From: JAIBDK01 sp965261915
Lineage (GTDB): Bacteria > Pseudomonadota > Gammaproteobacteria > Arenicellales > Poriferihabitantaceae
Length of the DNA stretch: 64,000 nucleotides
Direction of reading: 5' to 3'
NCBI GenBank assembly: GCA_965261915.1
Contig: CBDHDW010000013.1
Span: 248,001-312,000 of the forward strand
The notes below the pieces were generated by a model that had not been told where the DNA came from, made no database searches, and worked only from the letters and a program-made list of their open reading frames with translations. This document shows, piece after piece, positions 37,032-45,472 of this stretch (positions are counted from its first letter, which is position 1; each line of letters begins with the position of its first letter). Made by a program: the position numbers and the translations under genes.

Positions 37032-38063
37032 CCTAATTACCATCTAACCCAAGCCTATCTTCAGCAAGTTTTCCGGCATCGGTGGTGTTCTGAGTGCCGC
37101 ACAAGCAAGCCTGGGAATGAGGTCGTTCAAATCAAAACGACGATTGAAACGATACTGAAATTCCGACAAGTATCGCTGAGCATATTTAGGTCGAATAGCA
37201 TGATAGGTACTGCGTAATGAACTCTTTAAGTTACCCAGAATCGTATTGACCCAATAGAACTCAGGTTTTTCGACAGACCCTCTCCCGCCGCCGCACACCA
37301 TCTTGTCATGCAAGCAACCTGCCTCGACAACGGCATTAAAGCACGCCAAACCATCGGAGATAACAGTACTGCCCTCGGTCAGATGTTGCTGACTCCATGA
37401 CTTAATCGCTTCTGTGCGGAAACCCTTTACGACCGACAACTTAACCCGAACAGGGCAATGATCGGCCGTGGTCTCCACCGCCGCTACAAAAGGCGTCTTA
37501 CCGGCAGCACCGCGTCCCGGCTTGCACCCGGTACGCTCGCCGCCCAGGTAGGCATCATCCAATTCAATCAACCCGGATAGTTTGTTATTGTGATCCCGCT
37601 CCATCATCACCTGCATAAGCTTGTGCTTCATCCGCCATGCGGCATTGTAGGAAATACCCAGGTGACGATGCAGTTTCATGGCCGAGATGCCTTTCTTGTC
37701 CTGTGTGATCAGATAGATACCCTGGAACCATAGCGTGAGCGGTAGTTTGGTGGATTCAAAGATCGTTCCAGCCGTCAGTGAAGTCTGGCGATTGCAGCGA
37801 TTGCACTGCTGAAGTTTACGGATGGTCAACTGGCAGCACTTGTCGTGACCACAGGCCGGACACTGGAACCCTTTGGGCCACCGCCAAGCATAAAGCGCAT
37901 CGAAGCATTGGTCTTCGGTACCGTACTGTTTGATAAAATCGTTCAAGCTAACCCCTTTCTGGAATTGCACCTTATTGCGCGCCATGACATACCCCTTATG
38001 AATTAAATAGATAGACTGTTATTATATACGGGGTAGAGCGACTTATCTATAGTGGTAATTAGG
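37032..38063 (-). mobile_element. IS1595-family insertion sequence, copy 2 (1032 bp)
   Basis: Same ends as copy 1, reading CCTAATTACCA and TGGTAATTAGG, with an 8-bp target duplication AAACCCTT at 37024-37031 and 38064-38071. It is in opposite orientation to copy 1 and inserted between a cobalamin riboswitch and cobH, with its transposase in the same direction as the cob operon. Confidence 0.95.
37044..37985 (-). CDS. IS1595-family transposase (copy 2)
   Basis: An intact 313-residue transposase with the zinc ribbon CPACGHDKCC and the DDE-domain start GLIELDDAYLGGERTG. It matches the copy at 20386 except for Gly in place of Ala in GGGRGSVEKP, with a few nucleotide differences around that codon. 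Read-through from its promoter or the upstream leader could feed the cob operon. Confidence 0.95.
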   Translation of the reverse strand: MARNKVQFQKGVSLNDFIKQYGTEDQCFDALYAWRWPKGFQCPACGHDKCCQLTIRKLQQCNRCNRQTSLTAGTIFESTKLPLTLWFQGIYLITQDKKGISAMKLHRHLGISYNAAWRMKHKLMQVMMERDHNNKLSGLIELDDAYLGGERTGCKPGRGAAGKTPFVAAVETTADHCPVRVKLSVVKGFRTEAIKSWSQQHLTEGSTVISDGLACFNAVVEAGCLHDKMVCGGGRGSVEKPEFYWVNTILGNLKSSLRSTYHAIRPKYAQRYLSEFQYRFNRRFDLNDLIPRLACAALRTPPMPENLLKIGLG

Positions 38064-38085
38064 AAACCCTTTATACATCCAATGA

Positions 38086-38115
38086 GGCTCTTTGTATTGA
38101 GGTTCTTTGTATTGA
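38086..38115. repeat. 15-bp tandem duplication in the riboswitch leader
   Basis: GGCTCTTTGTATTGA is followed directly by GGTTCTTTGTATTGA, one mismatch. It lies between the IS1595 copy 2 boundary and the cobalamin riboswitch. Confidence 0.75.
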
Positions 38116-38184
38116 GCATGGAGAGGTGTGTGTATCGAGATTGGGTCATGTCCCCGGCCCCTACCGGCCAGATTGGAAAAAGTA

Positions 38185-38385
38185 GTTTGTTGTGGCAGGT
38201 TTCCTGGCTCCCGAGTCGGTCAAATCGACAAATCAAAGCGGCCTTCCCAGGATTGACTTCAAATATATGGTTGAAGTCTGATCTCAGTGGCGATAAAACT
38301 TTTATTACCCGGATACAGTTGCGGGGGCAGCTACGGCATTTTGCTTTCGTATTCCCTTTCCACCGCTAAATTTTATCCGTAATTA
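38185..38385 (-). promoter_or_regulatory. cobalamin riboswitch upstream of the cobH operon
   Basis: On the minus strand the B12-box core GCTGCCCCCGCAACTGTA (about 38316-38333) is preceded by a GGTGGAAAGGGAATACG element. It is followed at 38192-38212 by GGGAGCCAGGAAACCTGCCA, the conserved closing part of the aptamer. A GC-rich hairpin, GGCCGGTAGGGGCCGG, just downstream could be the expression platform. It lies 22 bases beyond the cobK stop and points toward cobH, but IS1595 is inserted between them. Confidence 0.92.
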
Positions 38386-38407
38386 ACCCGAATAAACAGC
38401 CACCTGG

Positions 38408-39139
38408 TTAAACAATTGCGTCAACTAAAGGCTCGATTGCACCAAATACCTGATTGGCCGCAGGTAATGCAGGTCGAACCTGTACAAACGCAGGAATACC
38501 CAATTGCCGGGCCGCATCCATTTTTGCGGCAACGCGCTGGCATCCGCTGTTTTTGCTAATGAGGCAATCAATGCGGTACTTTTTTAGTAACTGGAGTTCA
38601 TCTTCGAGTTTAAAGGGACCAATGGCATTTATCTGGGTAATACCCGGGCGATTTTCAAAAGGTCTGGCGCTTCGAATAAACCATTCCTGACGGGCAGGTT
38701 TACTGTCGTAATACTGCATGGCCGATTTTCCGATAGAAAAGAAAGGTCTCGAATAGGGATAAATTTTCGTTATTAACTCTTTGATATTATTAAAATCAGT
38801 CCAGTTTTCAAATTCAGACTTTTTCCAACCAGGGCGTTCGAATCGCCAACAGGGAATGTTCGCCTGATTAGCGGCCTGTACCGCGTGTTTCGAGATTTCA
38901 ACCGCATACGGGTGGCTTGCGTCAACAATTAGATGAATCTCACGATTCAAGCAGAAATCCATCAGACCACGAATACCATCCTGTTCTGATGAGCCAAACC
39001 CACCAATATGAATCTCACAGTTTAGCTGCGGCTGCCGAACCAGACCCACTATGCTGTAGATGATCTGGTGTTGCATGGCTATTAGCCGTTCAGCAAGCTC
39101 TTTGGATTCGGCAATTCCGCCCAGAATCAAAATATTCAT
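38408..39139 (-). CDS. cobK: precorrin-6A reductase
   Basis: NADPH-dependent reductase of the corrin macrocycle (CobK/CbiJ). The 243-residue product begins ILILGGIAESKELAERL, typical of the family. LIVDASHPYAVEISKHAVQA and the C-terminal CLISKNSGCQRVAAKMDAAR are conserved blocks. Its start overlaps the cbiD stop by 4 bases. Its stop codon lies just before the riboswitch, so it belongs to the upstream nicO-cbiD-cobK transcript. Confidence 0.93.
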   Translation of the reverse strand: MNILILGGIAESKELAERLIAMQHQIIYSIVGLVRQPQLNCEIHIGGFGSSEQDGIRGLMDFCLNREIHLIVDASHPYAVEISKHAVQAANQANIPCWRFERPGWKKSEFENWTDFNNIKELITKIYPYSRPFFSIGKSAMQYYDSKPARQEWFIRSARPFENRPGITQINAIGPFKLEDELQLLKKYRIDCLISKNSGCQRVAAKMDAARQLGIPAFVQVRPALPAANQVFGAIEPLVDAIV

Positions 39140-40236
39140 GGCATGGTGATCGCAGATCCAACCAGCTGACCGTCCTTGCGAATCGCATAAACATCGATAT
39201 GACAGCTATTCCGGCAGGTTTTAACGGCTTCTTTCTGAGCGAGACTGCAGATACGATTGGCGAGAGCAATATTTGCATCCTCACAATGCTGTAATGCTTC
39301 AAGACTGGTATTGGATTGTTCAACCTTGTGCATAAGCGCCGCATCCCCTGCCAGCGTTTTTACCTGTTCTCGAAAAAATTGAAAGTCGATGGAGGAATCT
39401 TTGCTGTGTAATGAGTGGTGGCCGGCGGCTAGTTTACTGATCTTTCCAAATCCGCCACAAATGCTGAGTCGGGTCATCGCCACCTTGCGTAAATGTTTCA
39501 GTACTGCACCGGCGAAATCACCCATTTCCACAATGGCCATGTCTGACATGGAGAGTTGCTGTTGAGCGAACGATTCACTGGTCGAACCGGTTGCTGCGGC
39601 AATGTGTTGAACGTTGTTTGCGAATGCGACATCTATCGACTGATGGATAGATGCGATAAATGCGGCACAGGAATAAGGTTTAACGATGCCTGTGGTACCT
39701 AGAATTGAAAGGCCGCCAATAATTCCCAGTCGACCATTCATGGTATCGAGCGCAATTTGTTCGCCATTTTCAATACCAACGGTGACGTCGAATCCACCAT
39801 GGTAATTTGAATTTTTCGCCAATTTTAATAAGTGTTCGCGGATCATTTTACGCGGCACCGGGTTGATGGCAGGTTCGCCTACGGGAATGGACAGCCCGGA
39901 CCTGGTGACAGTACCGACACCTTCGCCCGAGTGAAATTGAATAACATTATCCGTGCGTAAAGACACAATCGAAAAAACCGTTGCGCCGTGGGTGGCATCT
40001 GGATCGTCTCCGGCATCTTTTATGGTGTCTGCCCTGGCGCTTTGATCGGACCAGGGCTCGCAGCGGCTTAGCTTGAAATCAATTTGTTGGCCTCTGGGCA
40101 GCAGAATCGTTGCTTGCGTTGCAGGGTTGCCATCCAGCAATAGTTGCGCAGCAGCGAGAGCCGTTGCCGTCGCACAGGCGCCAGTGGTGTAGCCCGATTT
40201 GAGTTTATGTTTATGTTCCGGGGTTTCTTCTCGCAT
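39136..40236 (-). CDS. cbiD: cobalt-precorrin-5B C1-methyltransferase
   Basis: Methylates C1 in the anaerobic-type route; organisms with the aerobic route use CobF instead. The 366-residue product begins with KSGYTTGACATATALAAAQL, the CbiD hallmark. GEGVGTVTRSGLSIPVGEPA, GTTGIVKPYSCAAFIASI and the C-terminal ANRICSLAQKEAVKTCR also fit. It overlaps cobK by 4 bases and follows the NicO transporter by 48 bases. Confidence 0.94.
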   Translation of the reverse strand: MREETPEHKHKLKSGYTTGACATATALAAAQLLLDGNPATQATILLPRGQQIDFKLSRCEPWSDQSARADTIKDAGDDPDATHGATVFSIVSLRTDNVIQFHSGEGVGTVTRSGLSIPVGEPAINPVPRKMIREHLLKLAKNSNYHGGFDVTVGIENGEQIALDTMNGRLGIIGGLSILGTTGIVKPYSCAAFIASIHQSIDVAFANNVQHIAAATGSTSESFAQQQLSMSDMAIVEMGDFAGAVLKHLRKVAMTRLSICGGFGKISKLAAGHHSLHSKDSSIDFQFFREQVKTLAGDAALMHKVEQSNTSLEALQHCEDANIALANRICSLAQKEAVKTCRNSCHIDVYAIRKDGQLVGSAITMP

Positions 40237-40284
40237 TTATGTATTCCCGGTGATTGGGATTTGAAATGCCGCTGGCTGCGGGGA

Positions 40285-41004
40285 TTATTGGATTAGCCAG
40301 TATGTCCCAAAACCGATCGATATTGAAGCAATAATTAGACGACTGGTCTGGAATACTTTGTTGCTCGCACCTGCGATCCAGCTTTGAAATTCTGCAAAAA
40401 ACAAACCAAATAGGCACATCGACAGCAGTACGCCAAGACAAAATAGTGACACGTAGATCAACGCCAGGGCGGGACTCGCATGTTCTGCAGCAGGAATAAG
40501 CGCCAGAACGGGTGCACTGCCGGCTATCCCGTGGGTAATTCCAACCAGTACAGGTTGATGGCTGTGTCTGGTTTTTCCGGATTCGGTCAAATGAGCATGT
40601 ACCAGTTTATCTGATGGAATGTTGTCGTGGCTTTCGACCGAATGACTATGAACTTCGAGAGCTATTTTGTTTTTATGCAGCGACCAGATAATCCAGCTAC
40701 CGATTCCGATTAGGATGATGCCGATTAATTTTTCAGCTAAATCCGGAATAATTTGGGGAAGCTCAAGACGAGTCAATACAAACAGCAGGCTGAGAGCAAA
40801 AATAACCGCACCATGGCCCAATGCCCAACGACAACAAAACCATATTGTGTTTATGGCGGAAGATTTTCTCGATGCAGCCGGGTTTTTTTGCGACTGAGCC
40901 GAGGATAGCGATGATACTGCCATGATGTGGTCAGCGTCGAGGGCGTGCAGCATACCGAGCCCAAAGCCCAGGCTCATTAATGCGTATAGGGTGCTATATT
41001 CCAT
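40285..41004 (-). CDS. NicO-family nickel/cobalt transporter
   Basis: A 239-residue membrane protein with about six hydrophobic segments. LGFGLGMLHALDADHIMAVS carries the metal-binding HX4DH motif of the nickel/cobalt transporters. A histidine-rich loop between residues about 118-150 and TRHSHQPVLVGITHGIAGSA follow, typical of the NicO/RcnA/UreH-like branch. Given its place at the head of cbiD-cobK, cobalt import for B12 synthesis is likely, though efflux cannot be excluded from sequence. Confidence 0.85.
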   Translation of the reverse strand: MEYSTLYALMSLGFGLGMLHALDADHIMAVSSLSSAQSQKNPAASRKSSAINTIWFCCRWALGHGAVIFALSLLFVLTRLELPQIIPDLAEKLIGIILIGIGSWIIWSLHKNKIALEVHSHSVESHDNIPSDKLVHAHLTESGKTRHSHQPVLVGITHGIAGSAPVLALIPAAEHASPALALIYVSLFCLGVLLSMCLFGLFFAEFQSWIAGASNKVFQTSRLIIASISIGFGTYWLIQ

Positions 41005-41152
41005 TGCATGCTTGCCTGCTGCGAAATCGGCGCTTAACGTTTTGAATCATGGAAAAGAGTGTAACCACAGTCTGCAATTTGCGCTATTGTAATAGCGTCA
41101 CCATGTGTTGTGCTAAAGTCTGGCTGACTGTAGTTTTTACGTTAATTTTATA

Positions 41153-42466
41153 GTGAAGTCAAAATCAGAAAAGGCACAAACCTGCCGCACAGTAATGATT
41201 GCGGCAGCGGGGTCAGGGCAGGGAAAAACCCTCGTTACTGCCGCTTTGGCGCGCTATCTGGTTCAACAAGGGAAGCGGGTTCAGGTGATCAAAATTGGGC
41301 CGGATTACCTTGATCCGACGATTCTGGAATGCGCATCCGGCTGCGCAGTACTGAACATGGATATCTGGATGATGGGGCAGGCGCATTGCCGCTTTTTACT
41401 GAATCGTGCGGCTAAAACTTCCGATGTTTTGCTGGTTGAAAGTATGATGGGCTTGCATGACAACTCGCCCAGTAATGCGGAACTGGCAAGGACGTTTGGG
41501 TTACCGGTAGTGCTGGTTATCAGCGCCGCGAAGTACGCACAAACGGCTAGTGCAATTGTTGAAGGTATGGCGAGTTTTAATGAGGGGGTTGAGATTCAGT
41601 CTGTAATTGGGAATCGTATAGCCAGCGATAATCACCATCGAATAATGTGTGAGTCTTTGGGGTCGATTTATGCCGGCAGCATACGAACGAATGAACAACT
41701 ATCGTTGCCGCAACGTCATCTCGGATTGGTTCAGGCTCAGGAGGTGAGCCAACTGGCTGAATTGTTGGACAATGCGGCAAATGCGATAACGCATGTTATG
41801 CCGCATCTACCGATTTCGGAAGTGGAGTTCGCCTATTCGGTACAACCAGTTGTGGAAAAGTATTTGAACAATAAAGTGATTGCAGTGGCAAAAGATGCGG
41901 CGTTTAGCTTTATTTATCCTCAGAATATTTCCATTCTTAGGGAGCTTGGCGCAGCAATCCGTTATTTTTCTCCGTTAGCGGGTCAGGCGCTTCCGAAATG
42001 CGATGCGGTTTGGCTTCCCGGAGGTTATCCAGAGCTGCATATGGAGAGGCTTAGCTGTTTAGATCGATTGAAAAGTGAGTTGAGTCATCACATTCAGTCC
42101 TCAAAACCCCTTTTGGCGGAATGTGGGGGTATGATGATTGCGACGAATAGTATCACCACTCAAACCGGTAAAGAGTGGCCGGCCTGGAATCTGTTTCCAG
42201 CAGAATCTGCGATGATGAAACGGTTTCAGAGTATCGCACTGCAGCAGATCAATTACGGTGAATCCGCTGATCATTTTCTACGCGGGCATTCATTTCATCA
42301 TTCAGTAATCTCAACATCAGTGAAACCGTGGAAATATTGTCTCAAGCAAAATAGCGATATCGGAGAGCCAGTATACAAAATTGGCGCTTCCGTATTTTCC
42401 TATATGCATCATTACTTTCCTTCATCTCCGGAAACTGCAGCAATGTTGTTTGGTTATCAGCCCTGA
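41153..42466 (+). CDS. cobyrinate a,c-diamide synthase paralogue (CobB/CbiA), divergent
   Basis: An ATP- and glutamine-dependent amidase of the CobB/CbiA family, 437 residues from GTG 41153. The P-loop AAAGSGQGKTLVTAALARYL lies near residue 17, followed by KIGPDYLDPTILECAS. The glutamine amidotransferase part has LPGGYPELH and the nucleophile in LLAECGGMM. The usual motif EGVMGLxDG is replaced by ESMMGLHDNSPSN, so this copy departs from the canonical active-site sequence. A second, more canonical paralogue is at 43575-44873 on the other strand. It may have altered substrate preference. Confidence 0.85.
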   Translation: MKSKSEKAQTCRTVMIAAAGSGQGKTLVTAALARYLVQQGKRVQVIKIGPDYLDPTILECASGCAVLNMDIWMMGQAHCRFLLNRAAKTSDVLLVESMMGLHDNSPSNAELARTFGLPVVLVISAAKYAQTASAIVEGMASFNEGVEIQSVIGNRIASDNHHRIMCESLGSIYAGSIRTNEQLSLPQRHLGLVQAQEVSQLAELLDNAANAITHVMPHLPISEVEFAYSVQPVVEKYLNNKVIAVAKDAAFSFIYPQNISILRELGAAIRYFSPLAGQALPKCDAVWLPGGYPELHMERLSCLDRLKSELSHHIQSSKPLLAECGGMMIATNSITTQTGKEWPAWNLFPAESAMMKRFQSIALQQINYGESADHFLRGHSFHHSVISTSVKPWKYCLKQNSDIGEPVYKIGASVFSYMHHYFPSSPETAAMLFGYQP

Positions 42467-42793
42467 ACGGTAACCACTCGATAATGATTTTTTTCAACAT
42501 GACCCCTGTTTTCAATTAGTATCACCTTGAAACCGGATTTAGCCCATTCTCTGTTAGTCTGATTGTGGTATAGCCGTTTTTTGAATTTATCGAAATTAAT
42601 GTTGCTGGAAATCGCGCCGCATTGACGAGCCGCATTGACGAGCCGCATTGAATAAATCCAATAACGTAAAACTATTTGGATCGAAGTTTGTTATTTGCTG
42701 AATCGATTCAGCGTTTTCAAAAATCTTAACCAACTGCTGTGCAACTGGTTGGTGATCATCCTGTTGTTTGATATTGTCTGGCGTGTCTTCCAA
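42457..42793 (-). pseudogene. hypothetical protein broken by a 13-bp tandem duplication
   Basis: From TTG 42793 the frame encodes EDTPDNIKQQDDHQPVAQQL onward to LLDLFNAARQCG and then goes out of frame. Removing one 13-bp unit of the repeat at 42616-42651 restores NAARQCGAISSNINFDKF and a continuation ending NHYRVVTVQG at 42457. The resulting protein of roughly 108 residues is not one I recognise. No ATG is visible upstream, so the N-terminus may also be lost. The end overlaps the CobB-like gene convergently by 10 bases. Confidence 0.55.
42616..42651. repeat. 13-bp tandem repeat, 2.8 copies, disrupting a reading frame
   Basis: The unit GCCGCATTGACGA (plus strand) is repeated at 42616, 42629 and partially at 42642. 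One unit more than the gene needs shifts the reading frame, so it is a recent slippage event or a phase-variable site. Confidence 0.9.
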
Positions 42794-42980
42794 TTCAATG
42801 TGCTCGCTTTGAATCTGTTAGGGAAACGATCTGTGCATCAACTGGAAATTAAATGCTGAAGTTAAGATGATCTGTTGAAAGTGAGTTATCGCTGTTTAAA
42901 GCGATGGAATCACAAAATCATGTTGGTGACTATATAAACCTGACTTCGTTAGCACAACACAAAATTAGTGAGTTTGTACT

Positions 42981-43322
42981 ATGAATTACGACGAACAGCC
43001 CAAGCCCCTCATTATCCAGAAAATAACCACCGGTTTGGCAGGGTGGAATTTATTTGTGATGGTTGCGTTTGTGACTTTGGTGCTGCTAACTCAATCCGCG
43101 AATTTATTGCTGGGCCGAGTACAGGACAACGGCGTTATTTTTCTTCTGTGTGTCGCAGCAAGTCTGGTTGTTGGGGTTTTAGCTGGATATTACGGAGCTC
43201 GCCGGCTGTATCGCTACTTTGAGCAATTTCAGATGGTGGCTAGCTGTATATGGTTATCAGTGATGGTTTACCTTGCGCTTTCAACGCTGCCGACCAGACT
43301 GTTTTATTTGTTGGGTAACTGA
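42981..43322 (+). CDS. small membrane protein of unknown function
   Basis: A protein of 113 residues with three hydrophobic segments, about 21-45 (WNLFVMVAFVTLVLLTQSAN), 53-72 (FLLCVAASLVVGVLAGYYG) and 87-108 (ASCIWLSVMVYLALSTLPT). A short basic stretch, ARRLYRYFEQF, separates the last two. It lies between the two CobB/CbiA paralogues. No family is recognised. Confidence 0.55.
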   Translation: MNYDEQPKPLIIQKITTGLAGWNLFVMVAFVTLVLLTQSANLLLGRVQDNGVIFLLCVAASLVVGVLAGYYGARRLYRYFEQFQMVASCIWLSVMVYLALSTLPTRLFYLLGN

Positions 43323-43363
43323 AACCGATGAACTGGCTATATCCTAAACAGACATTTTAATAA

Positions 43364-43558
43364 TTTCTGATACCTCGAGTTTTCCATCGGTATCCAAAAA
43401 TGGACAGTCTTTTGCTGATTTCTGAATCCCTGGATGCGTTTTACCCGTCAGGGCCGGTAACTATTCACGATACTGAGGCCGTCAGAATAGCCTCGGATCA
43501 TTTGCCAGTGAGCATGAAGTTTTTATTGCCCAGCGAAATGGGTGCTATTTACCGCTAA
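43364..43558 (+). pseudogene. C-terminal remnant of an endonuclease/exonuclease/phosphatase-type protein
   Basis: A short open frame ends with VRIASDHLPVSMKFLLPSE, where SDHLPV is the terminal catalytic motif of the EEP nuclease/phosphatase superfamily. Upstream text RVFHRYPKMDSLLLISE is compatible with the preceding strand of that fold. The rest of the protein is missing; an in-frame stop lies at 43361. It could be a chance match, but the motif is specific. Confidence 0.42.
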
Positions 43559-43574
43559 ACTTCTGTTCACGAAC

Positions 43575-44873
43575 TCAGGCAGTGAGTAGTTTTGCAACCG
43601 CTTCAGGGTTAGAAGGGAAGTACAGGTGTAAATAACTTGCGGTAATATTGTCACATTGATAGATCGGTTCTCCGGCTGCGGGATGTCGGGCACGTTTCCC
43701 AAACGCGATCGGCTCAAGCGTGTTTTCACAGCGTGTTCTGTGGTGAGCGTGAGCACGAATTTCGCCCTCCGGTAATGGCGCAGTCTGCATACCCTGGCAT
43801 CCGCCACGGTCCCGCATAATGCCATTTCCGGGTAACAGGCCTATCATGTGTTCTGTATCACCGTGGACATCAGTAAGTGATTCCATCAGATAAAGCATAC
43901 CGCCGCATTCAGCCAGTATTTTTTTCCCCGAGTGTTTGAAAATCCGCATTTGTTCAAACATTTTATGATTTTGTGCAAGCTCGTGGTGGTGTAGTTCCGG
44001 ATATCCGCCGGGTAACCAAAGTGCATCCACATCCGGCAGAAATTCATCACTCAAGGGGGAGAAAAAGTGACATTGCGCACCCATATTTTCCAGCATACGA
44101 ATATTGGCGGCATAGATAAAAGTAAATGCATCGTCCCTGGCGACACCTATGCGGATGCCTTTCAAGTGCTTTTCCGGTTTGGAAACTGCGCCTGATTGAA
44201 AAGATACGGGCTCAGGCATTATCGTTAGACCGGCGCTATCCATTACCCCTGCCAACGAATCGAGTCTTTGGTCAATATCATCCACTTCGTGTGGGTGTAC
44301 CAGTCCGAGGTGCCGTTCGGGTAATGCCATCTCGGGATTACGCATTACACAGCCCAACAAATTAATGTTTACGGGAATTGATGCTGTAATCAAATCGACG
44401 TGGCGCTTGCTGCCAAGGTTATTGGCAATGATGCCAGCAATATCGAGAGTAGGGCGATGGCTGGCAAGGCCCAAAGCCATGGCGCCAAAAGTTTGCGCCA
44501 TGGCTTTACCATCGATGACGATCGCGATCGGAATGCCAAAATATTCCGCCATGTCGGCGCCACTCGGGTCGCCATCAAACATCCCCATTACGCCTTCTAT
44601 CAAAATCAGGTCAGCTTCCAGCGCAGCCTGATAGATCATTTCTCGACAGGACGCTTTGCCAACCATCCAAAGATCCAGTTGTGCAACGGGATTTCCCGAA
44701 GCACGTTGCAGAATCAGCGGATCGAGATAATCCGGCCCGGTTTTAAATACACGAACGTTTTTGCCTTGGTTTTTATGGTATCGGGCGATGCCTGCTGTAA
44801 TTGTGGTTTTGCCCTGACTTGAAGCCGGTGCGCAGAAAAATAAAGCGGGGCAAACTGCCGTTTGGGTTACCAT
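43575..44873 (-). CDS. cobB: cobyrinate a,c-diamide synthase (CobB/CbiA), canonical copy
   Basis: Amidates the a and c acetate side chains of cobyrinic or hydrogenobyrinic acid using glutamine and ATP. The 432-residue product has the P-loop APASSQGKTTITAGIARYH, the canonical IEGVMGMFDGDPSGADMAEY block, LPERHLGLVHPHEV and the amidotransferase nucleophile in ILAECGGMLYLMES. Its start overlaps the adenosyltransferase stop by 7 bases. It has normal length for the family and is the likelier housekeeping enzyme of the two paralogues. Confidence 0.94.
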   Translation of the reverse strand: MVTQTAVCPALFFCAPASSQGKTTITAGIARYHKNQGKNVRVFKTGPDYLDPLILQRASGNPVAQLDLWMVGKASCREMIYQAALEADLILIEGVMGMFDGDPSGADMAEYFGIPIAIVIDGKAMAQTFGAMALGLASHRPTLDIAGIIANNLGSKRHVDLITASIPVNINLLGCVMRNPEMALPERHLGLVHPHEVDDIDQRLDSLAGVMDSAGLTIMPEPVSFQSGAVSKPEKHLKGIRIGVARDDAFTFIYAANIRMLENMGAQCHFFSPLSDEFLPDVDALWLPGGYPELHHHELAQNHKMFEQMRIFKHSGKKILAECGGMLYLMESLTDVHGDTEHMIGLLPGNGIMRDRGGCQGMQTAPLPEGEIRAHAHHRTRCENTLEPIAFGKRARHPAAGEPIYQCDNITASYLHLYFPSNPEAVAKLLTA

Positions 44874-45463
44874 TCTATTCCGGGCTGTGCTTTCACGCCT
44901 TTGCGAAAGGCGTGTTCAATATCTCCAATATCGCTGATGGTATCCGCTATATCCATCAAATCCCGGTGCATGGTTCTACCGGTGATGATGACATTTTGCT
45001 TTGCCGGGCGATCTCTTAAAGCAGCCACGACGGCTTCGACATCGAGATAGTCATATTTGAACATATACGACATCTCATCGAATATCAGAATATCGTAAAG
45101 GGGATCCTGCAACATGGATTTAGCCACTCCCCATGCCTGCTGTGCCGCTGCTACATCCTGAGATTTGTCTTGTGTTTCCCAGGTAAAGCCATGCCCCATT
45201 ATATGAAAATCCACTTTTGGGTGATCTTTAAAAAAGAGAAATTCACCGGTTGCCTTTCGACCCTTAATGAATTGTATTAAACCGGCCTGCTGGCCATGTC
45301 CCAATGCTCTTGCCATCGTTCCAAATGCAGAGGAGCTTTTACCTTTACCGTTACCTTTCAGCAGAATTAAAACACCGCGCTGTTGCGTTGCTCTGGCGAT
45401 ACGCTGATCGACCACAGATTTCTTTTTCTTCATTCTTGCTGTGTGTTTGGCATCATTAGTCAT
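44867..45463 (-). CDS. cobO: cob(I)yrinic acid a,c-diamide adenosyltransferase
   Basis: Attaches the adenosyl upper ligand to cobalt (CobO/CobA/BtuR family). The product is 198 residues with the ATP-binding ILLKGNGKGKSSSAFGTMAR, IQFIKGR, the conserved DILIFDEMSYMFKYDYLD and VIITGRTMHRDLMDIADTIS. It lies between the ChlI/ChlD-like gene and cobB in a leftward operon. Confidence 0.95.
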   Translation of the reverse strand: MTNDAKHTARMKKKKSVVDQRIARATQQRGVLILLKGNGKGKSSSAFGTMARALGHGQQAGLIQFIKGRKATGEFLFFKDHPKVDFHIMGHGFTWETQDKSQDVAAAQQAWGVAKSMLQDPLYDILIFDEMSYMFKYDYLDVEAVVAALRDRPAKQNVIITGRTMHRDLMDIADTISDIGDIEHAFRKGVKAQPGIEW

Positions 45464-45472
45464 AACGTGGTC

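Noticed and set aside
20308..38063. Composite transposon bounded by the two IS1595 copies
   Set aside because: Each copy has its own distinct 8-bp target duplication (AAAACTTA and AAACCCTT), so they inserted independently rather than moving the intervening DNA as a unit.
41005..41152. A third cobalamin riboswitch between nicO and the CobB-like gene
   Set aside because: The region lacks the GCTGCCCCCGCAAC core and the closing AGCC element on both strands.
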